Shown here piece after piece: positions 57,728 to 64,000 of a stretch of DNA of 64,000 bases (position 1 is the stretch's first letter; each line of letters begins with the position of its first letter). Where the stretch lies: NCBI RefSeq assembly GCF_021602155.1, contig NZ_BQHY01000018.1:1-64000 (forward strand), in the 5' to 3' direction. The notes beneath the pieces are model-generated. The model saw only the letters and a list, made by a program, of their open reading frames with translations. It ran no database searches and was not told the DNA's origin. The translations under genes and the position numbers were made by a program. The DNA is from Pseudomonas parakoreensis (lineage in GTDB: Bacteria > Pseudomonadota > Gammaproteobacteria > Pseudomonadales > Pseudomonadaceae).

Positions 57728-58402
57728 ATGAGCACCTTGCTGGCCCTGGACACCGCGACCGAAGCTTGCTCCGTTGCCTTGCTGCATGACGGCAAGGTCA
57801 CGAGCCATTACGAGGTGATCCCGCGTCTGCACGCGCAGAAGCTGCTGCCGATGATCCAGCAACTGCTGGCCGACGCCGGCACCACGTTGCAAGCGGTGGA
57901 CGCCATTGCCTTCGGTCGTGGGCCGGGGGCGTTTACCGGTGTGCGGATCGCCATTGGTGTGGTGCAAGGTCTGGCCTTTGCACTGGATCGCCCGGTGCTG
58001 CCGGTGTCGAACCTGGCGGTGCTGGCACAGCGCGCGTATCGCGAACACGGTGTGAGCCAGGTCGCGGCGGCCATCGATGCGCGGATGGATGAAGTGTATT
58101 GGGGCTGCTACCGCGAGACCGCCGGTGAGATGCGTCTGGTGGGTGTCGAAGCGGTGCTGCCACCGGAAGCCGCGGCGCTGCCGGCCGATGCCAGCGGCGA
58201 GTGGTTTGGTGCGGGCACCGGTTGGGGCTATGGCGAGCGGATCGCGGTCAGCCTGAGCGGCTCGAATGCCGGCATGCTGCCTCACGCCGAAGACCTGCTG
58301 ACCCTGGCGCGGTTTGCCTGGGAACGCGGTGAGTCGATTCCTGCCGACGAGGCGCAACCGGTTTACCTGCGCGATAAAGTCGCTACTCCAAAGGCTCGCT
58401 GA
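57728..58402 (+). CDS. tsaB: tRNA threonylcarbamoyladenosine biosynthesis protein TsaB
   Basis: TsaB is the non-catalytic partner of TsaD in making t6A37 in tRNAs. The 224-residue product has the ASKHA-type start 'LALDTATEACSVAL' and the 'FGRGPGAFTGVRIAIG' loop. The ATG at 57728 is chosen because homologues begin MSTLLALDT; an ATG 60 bases upstream lies at the terminator. Confidence 0.95.
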   Translation: MSTLLALDTATEACSVALLHDGKVTSHYEVIPRLHAQKLLPMIQQLLADAGTTLQAVDAIAFGRGPGAFTGVRIAIGVVQGLAFALDRPVLPVSNLAVLAQRAYREHGVSQVAAAIDARMDEVYWGCYRETAGEMRLVGVEAVLPPEAAALPADASGEWFGAGTGWGYGERIAVSLSGSNAGMLPHAEDLLTLARFAWERGESIPADEAQPVYLRDKVATPKAR

Positions 58403-58428
58403 GTCCTGACTTCTAGCGGGGTAGCTTC

Positions 58429-58520
58429 TGTGGTGAGGGGATTTATCCCCGATCGGCTGCGAAGCAGTCGCCGATTTTGGCGCCGCTTCGCGACCCATCG
58501 GGGATGAATCCCTCACCACA
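58429..58520. repeat. Third type of palindromic repeat
   Basis: TGTGGTGAGGGGATTTATCC at the left and GGGATGAATCCCTCACCACA at the right form an imperfect long hairpin. A central GCTGCGAAGCAG/GCGCCGCTTCGC part adds secondary structure. The family differs from the two REP types above. Confidence 0.75.
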
Positions 58521-58686
58521 TAAGGCTCTCCACAATCCCACTGCTTATTCCAAATTCTGCCAATCGTCAGTTTCCAACCCCGCGCTTTAAACCTTTTACG
58601 CTTTATGTGTTCTAGTTATCACTCGGCGGTTTGCTAAGTCGGTCAAGTGCCGCTAAATTGCCATCATCGATACCGAGCATGAAATT

Positions 58687-58995
58687 ATGCGTATAGACGG
58701 CCTTTCCTCTCAGTCCTACCCCATCAAGCGCAAGCCTCGCAAAGGCAATGTGGCGCTGGATGAGTCCGTCGACGATATCGATGGCGAGCTGGAATTCCCG
58801 ACTGAAGAGCAACTGGCCGCCCGCGCTGCCAAAGCCTCCGCACAACGTCTGGCCAATCTGCCTGCCCGTCAGCAAGACATGATTTATCACCGCGCCATGA
58901 GCAAAAGCGTAGCGATGGCCCTGGCCAGCTACCTGAGCACCGCCGGTTTTGTCGATTGGGATGCGGATGTGCTGGGCCTCGACCTGTACATCTGA
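58687..58995 (+). CDS. Conserved small hypothetical protein
   Basis: The 102-residue product is cytoplasmic, with a basic N-terminus, an acidic middle ('DESVDDIDGELEFPTEEQ') and a helical C-terminal half. It overlaps the next gene (TGATG), so the two are coupled. The family function is unknown. Confidence 0.75.
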   Translation: MRIDGLSSQSYPIKRKPRKGNVALDESVDDIDGELEFPTEEQLAARAAKASAQRLANLPARQQDMIYHRAMSKSVAMALASYLSTAGFVDWDADVLGLDLYI

Positions 58996-59855
58996 TGGAT
59001 CTGCCTTACTACCTCGGTTGTCCGTCCTGGAGCGAAAACGCCTGGCGCGAGTATCTGTACCCCGAAGACGCCAAGACTTCCGACTTCCTCAGTCTCTATG
59101 CTCAAGTGTTCAATGCCGTCGAAGGCAACACGACCTTCTACGCCAGCCCGTCGCCGGCCACCGTGCAGCGTTGGGCCGAGACCATGCCCGAACACTTTCG
59201 CTTCACCGCCAAGTTTCCCGGCGACATCAGCCACAGCGGTGACCTGCGTGATCAGCTGACCGCCGCCGAAACCTTCGTGAATCTTCTCAGCCCGCTCGGC
59301 GAACGGGTTTCGCCGCTGTGGCTGCAACTGTCGAAAAGCTTCACCCCGCATCGATTGCCCGAGCTGACGGCGTTCATCGACGCGCTGGACCGGCCACTGG
59401 CAGTGGAAGTCCGTCACGAACAGTTTTTCGCCAAGGGCGAGAGCGAGCGCCTGCTCAATCGTCTGCTGCTTGAGCGTGGCGTGGAGCGGATCTGCCTCGA
59501 TCCGCGGGCGCTGTTCAGTTGCCTGTCGACCGAGTCTTCGGTGATCCACGCGCAATCGAAAAAGCCTCGGGTGCCGACCCGTCCGGCGGCGTTTACCCAA
59601 TCTCCGCAGGTACGTTTCATTGGCCATCCGGAGCTGGAAGCCAACGATCCGTTTCTCGTGCCGTGGGTGGCGAAAATCGCCGAGTGGATTGAAGAGGGCC
59701 GCACGCCGTACATCTTCCTGCACACTGCCGACAACGTGATGGCGGCGAAGCTGGCGCAACGTTTTCACGCACAATTGATGCAACGTTTGCCTGGCCTGCC
59801 GTCCCTGCCTGAGCTATACAGAGAACCCGCCGCCGAGCAACTCGGCTTGCTCTGA
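58995..59855 (+). CDS. DUF72 (YecE-like) family protein
   Basis: The 286-residue product has the DUF72 TIM-barrel features: 'YLGCPSWSENAWREYLYP' at the start, 'FNAVEGNTTFYASP', 'FRFTAKFPGDISH' and 'LAVEVRHEQFF'. Function is not established. The ATG overlaps the preceding stop; the frame from 58956 is an internal extension into that gene. Confidence 0.88.
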   Translation: MDLPYYLGCPSWSENAWREYLYPEDAKTSDFLSLYAQVFNAVEGNTTFYASPSPATVQRWAETMPEHFRFTAKFPGDISHSGDLRDQLTAAETFVNLLSPLGERVSPLWLQLSKSFTPHRLPELTAFIDALDRPLAVEVRHEQFFAKGESERLLNRLLLERGVERICLDPRALFSCLSTESSVIHAQSKKPRVPTRPAAFTQSPQVRFIGHPELEANDPFLVPWVAKIAEWIEEGRTPYIFLHTADNVMAAKLAQRFHAQLMQRLPGLPSLPELYREPAAEQLGLL

Positions 59856-59888
59856 AGGCGGATTTTCCCCCTGCCCAGGAGCCTGCCG

Positions 59889-60725
59889 ATGAACGCCCAC
59901 GCCCTTCAAGAACAAGCCCGCAAAGCCCAGGCCTTCAAGGCCCTGCATGAAGGTGCGGGGATTTTCGTCATCCCCAACCCGTGGGATGCCGGCTCGGCGA
60001 AAATGCTCGCCAGTCTGGGCTATAAGGCGTTGGCGACCACCAGTGCCGGTTATGCGTTTTCCCAAGGCAAGGCCGATGGCGCCCTGAGTCTCGATGAGAC
60101 CTTGGCCAATGTCCGGGCCATTGTCGCGGCCACCGATCTGCCGGTGGCGGTGGACCTGGAAAACGGTTTCGCCGATGACCCGGCCGAGTGTGCGAAAAGC
60201 TTGCTGCGTGCCGCCGAGGCGGGCGCGGTGGGCGGTTCGATCGAGGACGCCACGGGCCGTGCCGACGCGCCGATCTACTGCTTCGAACACGCTGTGGCGC
60301 GCATCGAAGCCGCCGTCGCCGCAGTGCGCACGCTGCCATTTCCCTTCACCCTGACCGCCCGTGCGGAAAACTACTTGCACGGCAATCCCGATCTCGACGA
60401 TACCATCCGCCGCCTGCAGGCCTTTGCCGCAGCGGGCGCCGACGTGCTGTACGCGCCGGGTTTGCGCAGCGCCGAAGAAGTGCTGGCGGTGGTGCGCGCG
60501 GTGGCACCAAAACCGGTCAACGTGCTGATGTCCGGCGGTTTGAAACTGACCGTGCAGGCGCTGGAAGAAATGGGTGTGCGCAGGATCAGCACCGGTTCGG
60601 CGCTGGCTTTGGCAGCGTTCGGCGAGTTTTACCGCGCGGCTGAAGAGATCCAGCAGCACGGCACCTTCGGCTTCACTGCGCAATCGATGCCGTACGCTCA
60701 GGCCAATCAGTTCTTCAAAGGCTGA
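59889..60725 (+). CDS. Isocitrate lyase/PEP mutase superfamily enzyme
   Basis: The 278-residue TIM-barrel product has the superfamily metal- and substrate-site segments 'LPVAVDLENGFADDP', 'GGSIEDATGR' and 'FTLTARAENYLHG'. The family includes carboxy-PEP mutase, methylisocitrate lyase and oxaloacetate decarboxylases. The usual KKCGH-type lyase loop is absent, so I cannot choose a reaction. Confidence 0.82.
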   Translation: MNAHALQEQARKAQAFKALHEGAGIFVIPNPWDAGSAKMLASLGYKALATTSAGYAFSQGKADGALSLDETLANVRAIVAATDLPVAVDLENGFADDPAECAKSLLRAAEAGAVGGSIEDATGRADAPIYCFEHAVARIEAAVAAVRTLPFPFTLTARAENYLHGNPDLDDTIRRLQAFAAAGADVLYAPGLRSAEEVLAVVRAVAPKPVNVLMSGGLKLTVQALEEMGVRRISTGSALALAAFGEFYRAAEEIQQHGTFGFTAQSMPYAQANQFFKG

Positions 60726-60727
60726 GC

Positions 60728-61420
60728 ATGGGCCGCTGGATCGCGCTGTCGGTACTGTTGATGATTGCTGGCGCCGTGGTCAGCGTCTGGCGCGGCTGGG
60801 TCGACGTGCCGGCCGAGTGGAACCCGTGGGCGCCGCTGGACGTGAAGGCCGCGCCGAACTGGCTGACCGGTTTCAAGCTGATGCGCCTGCGTGGCAATCC
60901 CGAGTTATGCGCACAAGTGCTCAGCAACTCGGGTCTGCGCATCACAGCGCAAGCCGACAGCCCCGACGCCAAGTGCCCGCTGATCGGCGCCGTGCGCGTG
61001 CAGAGCGGCGAGGTGGCGCTGAGCAGCAGCTTCCTCGCCAGTTGTCCATTGGCGGTGGCTTACGCGATGTTTGAACGACATACCCTGCAACCTGCCGCGC
61101 AAGCGCTTTACGGCCAGTCTGTGGCGCGTATCGATCACCTCGGCAGCTTTGCCTGCCGCAATGTCTACAACCGCGAGAGCGGGGCGCTCAGTCGCCACGC
61201 CAGTGCCGATGCGCTGGACATCAGCGGTTTTCGGCTGGCGGATGGGCGCAGCGTCAGTGTGCTCAAAGACTGGCCGAAGCAAAATCAGGACGCGCAATTT
61301 CTGCGCCAGGTGCGCGATGGTGCCTGCGAGGCGTTCAGTGTGGTGTTGAGTCCGGATTACAACGCCGCCCATCGCAATCACTTTCATGTCGATGTCGGGC
61401 GCTGGAGCGTTTGTCGCTGA
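60728..61420 (+). CDS. Extensin-like, VanY/M15-fold protein
   Basis: The 230-residue product has an N-terminal membrane anchor (about 4-22) and an extensin-like C-terminal domain. The 'SRHASADALDISGF' and 'AHRNHFHVD' segments give the H...D...HxH zinc arrangement of M15 peptidoglycan peptidases. Cysteines around the domain suggest a periplasmic location. It begins two bases after the preceding stop, so the two are co-transcribed. Confidence 0.82.
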   Translation: MGRWIALSVLLMIAGAVVSVWRGWVDVPAEWNPWAPLDVKAAPNWLTGFKLMRLRGNPELCAQVLSNSGLRITAQADSPDAKCPLIGAVRVQSGEVALSSSFLASCPLAVAYAMFERHTLQPAAQALYGQSVARIDHLGSFACRNVYNRESGALSRHASADALDISGFRLADGRSVSVLKDWPKQNQDAQFLRQVRDGACEAFSVVLSPDYNAAHRNHFHVDVGRWSVCR

Positions 61421-61424
61421 GGGA

Positions 61425-62045
61425 TCAGGCGGCGAGGCGCAGGTTCTGCAGGACAATCGGGCGCGCCCAGCCGTTATCGAAGTCGAGCGCTTTCTGCTGC
61501 TCGACGATTTCTTCCGGCGGGAACGGCGGATAAGGTTTTTGCAGCAGGTCGAGATCGAACTCGGCAATCGGCAGGTACAGTGGCTTCTTCTGCGGCGCCG
61601 GACCCGGCTCTGGCACCGGCTGACCGTTGTTGATCACGATCGGGCGAACCCAGCTGCTGTCGAAGTCTTGCTGCTCCTGCTGAGCCTTGAGTTCTTCTGG
61701 CGGGAACGGTGGGAACGGCTTGTCCAGCAGATCGGTTTCGAACTCGGCGATCGGCAGGAACAGCGGCTCCGGCGGACGCACTTCGGTCTCGACCACATCG
61801 CACTGACGCTGCTCGACGATGTGCGCGTGCAGCTCGCTGCCCAGGGTCGGTTCTTCCGGGCTGTTCAGGTCAACCGGCGGGAATGTGCCGCAGGCTGGCA
61901 CCACATCACTCGTCTGTTCGGCCAGGGCCTGGGCAAAGAAATCCTGCCACAGGTGACTGACGCCGCCCAATGCTTGAGTGTTATGACGGCTGAAGTCGCC
62001 CTTGGGCGAAATGTAGCCAATCGATGTGGGAAGAATGCCTGACAT
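61425..62045 (-). CDS. Hypothetical protein with two tandem ~50-residue repeats
   Basis: The 206-residue product (start MSGILPTS at 62045) has a unique N-terminal half and two near-identical repeats at about residues 92-141 and 152-201. Each has the core 'LPIAEF(E/D)xDLL(D/Q)KP(F/Y)PPFPPEE', then 'DF(D)xxW(V/A)RPIV'. No signal peptide or membrane segment is seen. No strong ribosome site precedes the ATG (AACCGAAAAAA), so the start is moderately sure. It is convergent with the extensin-like gene and divergent from rsmJ. Confidence 0.7.
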   Translation of the reverse strand: MSGILPTSIGYISPKGDFSRHNTQALGGVSHLWQDFFAQALAEQTSDVVPACGTFPPVDLNSPEEPTLGSELHAHIVEQRQCDVVETEVRPPEPLFLPIAEFETDLLDKPFPPFPPEELKAQQEQQDFDSSWVRPIVINNGQPVPEPGPAPQKKPLYLPIAEFDLDLLQKPYPPFPPEEIVEQQKALDFDNGWARPIVLQNLRLAA

Positions 62046-62138
62046 TTTTTTCGGTTGACGCTCAGCTCTGGCAAAATGCGCGTTGATTGGTTTATCGGCC
62101 ACTTTTGGCCGATCCTTAACTTTTTTGAGCGTGTTTTC

Positions 62139-62921
62139 ATGATTGAGCAACCCGCGGCCTGCCGCATCCATGTCCAGGCCCTCGGCCCGACGTTTGAAGC
62201 GCAAGCCGAGCAATGGGCGGAGCGCCTGGGCCTGCCGCTGCAGGTGGACGACGGCGAGTTCGCCTTGCAGGTCGGCGAGCAGGGTTTGCAGCTGCAGCAG
62301 CTCGGCCCGGATGCGCCGGGACCGGTGCGGGTGGACTTTGTCGAGGGGGGCGCGGCGCACCGGCGTCTGTACGGCGGCGGCAGCGGACAGATGATCGCCA
62401 AGGCGGTTGGCATTGCCCAAGGCGTGCGCCCTCGGGTGCTGGACGCCACGGCGGGGCTGGGCAAGGACGCGTTCGTGCTGGCCAGTCTGGGCTGCGAGAT
62501 GAGCCTGATCGAGCGCCAGCCGCTGATCGCGGCGTTGCTGGAGGATGGTCTGGCGCGGGCGGCGGAAGATTTCGACGTGGCGCCGATTGTCGCGCGGATG
62601 AAGCTGCTCAAGGGCAACTCCATCGAGGTGATGCGCAATTGGCAAGGCGAGCCACCGCAGGTGATCTACCTCGACCCGATGTTCCCGCACCGCGAGAAGA
62701 CGGCGCTGGTGAAGAAAGAGATGCGCCTGTTCCGGCCGCTGGTCGGGGATGATCCGGATGCGCCGGCGTTGCTCGAAGCGGCGCTGGCCCTGGCGACACA
62801 CCGGGTGGTGGTCAAGCGCCCGCGCAAGGCGCCGTGCATCGAGGGGCCGAAGCCGAGCCATGCGCTGGATGGCAAATCCAGTCGGTATGACATCTACCCG
62901 AAGAAAGCACTCAAGGCCTGA
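62139..62921 (+). CDS. rsmJ: 16S rRNA (guanine1516-N2)-methyltransferase RsmJ
   Basis: The 260-residue product has the SAM-binding motif '[15 protein letters not shown]' and the catalytic NPPY-like '[11 protein letters not shown]' segment. The 'YDIYPKKAL' C-terminus is typical of RsmJ. The ATG at 62139 is supported by the homologous start; a frame 84 bases longer covers the upstream promoter. Confidence 0.93.
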   Translation: MIEQPAACRIHVQALGPTFEAQAEQWAERLGLPLQVDDGEFALQVGEQGLQLQQLGPDAPGPVRVDFVEGGAAHRRLYGGGSGQMIAKAVGIAQGVRPRVLDATAGLGKDAFVLASLGCEMSLIERQPLIAALLEDGLARAAEDFDVAPIVARMKLLKGNSIEVMRNWQGEPPQVIYLDPMFPHREKTALVKKEMRLFRPLVGDDPDAPALLEAALALATHRVVVKRPRKAPCIEGPKPSHALDGKSSRYDIYPKKALKA

Positions 62922-62936
62922 GACCTATTCGCCCCA

Positions 62937-63026
62937 ATCGCTGGCAAGCCAGCTCCCACAAGTTTTTGTGTCGTTCGCACAATTTGTGTTCAGCACGATC
63001 AATGTGGGAGCTGGCTTGCCAGCGAT
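62937..63026. repeat. REP-type palindrome pair, second family
   Basis: ATCGCTGGCAAGCCAGCTCC and its reverse complement, between rsmJ and the convergent TetR gene. Confidence 0.9.
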
Positions 63027-63051
63027 GACGTCAGATCAGGCGCTAAAAAAA

Positions 63052-63687
63052 TCAGGGCCGATACGCCCGCATGAACAACCCCACCACTTCCTGCACATGA
63101 CTCTCTGCCGCTTCTTCGCTCAGCGGCTCACCGCAGCAATACAGCAAACGAAAATTCCCCGCACCCTTGAGCAGGCAGAAGAAATGCTCGGCGGCATTGC
63201 GCGGCAGGTCGATGCTCAGCACGCCGGTCTCGTCGATGCGTTTGAGCAGCCGCTCCATGCCTTGCACCATGCGTTCGGGGCCAGCGTCGAAGAAGATCTG
63301 CGACAGCTTCGGATCCTGGGTGCCCAGCGCCATAATCAAGCGATGCAAATTCACCGACTCGTCGCTGTTGATCAGCTGATGAAAGCCCCGGGCAATGTTC
63401 AGCAACACATTTTCCACGGGGATGCCGGCGGGCAATTCGAAGAACAGCGGCGGTAACTGCTCCTCGCATTTGGCCATTACCGCGGAGGAGAACAGCGTCT
63501 CCTTGTCGTTGAAGTGGCTGTAAACCGTCAGTTTCGACACGCCCGCCTCGGCGGCGACCGCGTCCATGCTGGTGTTGGCGTAGCCGTGACTCAGAAACAG
63601 GGTTTTCGCCGCATCGAGGATTGCCCGGCGCTTGGCCGGATCCTTCGGACGGCCCGGGCCGTTTGGAGCTGAAAGATTGTTCGACAT
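63052..63687 (-). CDS. TetR-family regulator of the adjacent efflux genes
   Basis: The 211-residue product has the TetR helix-turn-helix ('TSMDAVAAEAGVSKLTVYSH') and a helical ligand domain. It is divergent from an efflux adaptor gene, matching the mexL-mexJ arrangement near rsmJ in P. aeruginosa. It probably represses that efflux operon. Inducer is unknown. Confidence 0.85.
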   Translation of the reverse strand: MSNNLSAPNGPGRPKDPAKRRAILDAAKTLFLSHGYANTSMDAVAAEAGVSKLTVYSHFNDKETLFSSAVMAKCEEQLPPLFFELPAGIPVENVLLNIARGFHQLINSDESVNLHRLIMALGTQDPKLSQIFFDAGPERMVQGMERLLKRIDETGVLSIDLPRNAAEHFFCLLKGAGNFRLLYCCGEPLSEEAAESHVQEVVGLFMRAYRP

Positions 63688-63717
63688 TCTTCGCTTTTAA
63701 TACTGGACTGGTGAGTT

Positions 63718-63747
63718 TGCTATTAATACCATACCGGCCAGTATAAA
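63718..63747 (+). promoter_or_regulatory. Candidate efflux promoter with TetR operator
   Basis: A near-palindrome ATACCGGCCAGTAT (63731-63744) lies between a TTGCTA -35-like (63718-63723) and a TATAAA -10-like box (63742-63747) spaced 18 bp. A bound TetR dimer would block the promoter. A second TACTGG half site lies at 63701-63706. Confidence 0.5.
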
Positions 63748-63781
63748 TATTCCAAGCACCATAAGCGAAAGGTCCGTCACC

Positions 63782-64000
63782 ATGTTCCGCTATGCGTTGT
63801 CCTTTGCCGTGCCAGTCAGTCTGGCTGTTTTATTGTCCGCATGCGGTCAGGAAGAGGCGACGTCAGTCAGCGTTCGACCGGCCATGGTGGTGCAGCCAGA
63901 GCCTTCGGCGCAGGCGATGGAAAGTTATCCGGGTGAGGTTCGCGCCCGCTACGAACCCGATCTGGCGTTCCGCATTGGCGGCAAAGTCAGCCGACGACTG
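63782..64000 (+). CDS. RND efflux membrane-fusion protein (MexJ-like), 3' end outside the window
   Basis: The first 73 codons show a lipoprotein signal with lipobox 'LLSAC' (Cys21). The start of the adaptor domain follows ('YPGEVRARYEPDLAFRIGGK'), typical of RND periplasmic adaptors. It would connect an inner-membrane RND pump to an outer-membrane channel. The gene runs off the right edge. Confidence 0.87.
   Translation, partial: MFRYALSFAVPVSLAVLLSACGQEEATSVSVRPAMVVQPEPSAQAMESYPGEVRARYEPDLAFRIGGKVSRRL

Overview
The window looks like the chromosome of a Pseudomonas of the fluorescens group. The evidence is a complete wsp chemosensory/c-di-GMP operon next to prfB-lysS, an lptE-lptF-like lipoprotein pair, a DUF3509 gene, the ppc-adk-tsaB block, a mexL/mexJ-like efflux locus at the right edge, high-GC coding sequence, and two families of short palindromic (REP-type) repeats typical of these genomes. 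The gene order from recJ to the efflux locus follows the general plan I know from P. aeruginosa, with local insertions.

Region 1 (1 to about 15.2 kb) is an accessory island whose left end lies outside the window. It starts with an AT-rich two-gene unit: a soluble protein cut by the window edge, followed by a four-helix membrane protein. A 186-bp inverted-repeat element and a small orphan gene come next. A Fic-family gene is then cut by a mercury-resistance element (merR, merTPADE and an EAL-domain gene). That element has 38-bp Tn21-subgroup ends but no transposase or resolvase gene, and its two ends differ. To its right lie a LprI-like membrane protein and a TerD-family protein. A minus-strand run follows: an HTH protein, a DEAH-box helicase, a zinc-ribbon protein, a BPSL0761-type protein and an AbiEi-like antitoxin with no toxin partner. 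An XRE regulator is divergent from this run. An IS5 transposase fragment and the 3' end of a broken gene mark the junction with the core chromosome. None of the 14 palindromic repeat loci lies in this region.

Region 2 (15.5 to 35.8 kb) is core chromosome: a DUF3509 gene, a periplasmic binding-like protein, a CoA-transferase, yaeQ, recJ, an old-yellow-enzyme reductase, a GNAT acetyltransferase, opgD and an amino-acid permease. It ends with a putrescine-type catabolic and uptake block: two related aldehyde dehydrogenases flank a ydcSTUV-like ABC transporter, with a LysR regulator upstream and a DUF533 gene beyond.

Region 3 (36.1 to 44.6 kb) is wspABCDEFR. Its genes overlap by a few bases, and it encodes a receptor, two CheW-like adaptors, a methyltransferase, a hybrid kinase, a methylesterase and an active-looking diguanylate cyclase.

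Region 4 (44.8 to 64 kb) is housekeeping: prfB with its programmed +1 frameshift, lysS, a TetR regulator, a lipoprotein, a DUF1704 putative metallohydrolase, a hydrolase, lptF/lptE-like genes, ppc, adk, tsaB, a DUF72 protein, a PEP-mutase-family enzyme, an extensin-like protein, a repeat-containing hypothetical, rsmJ, and a TetR regulator divergent from a partial efflux adaptor.
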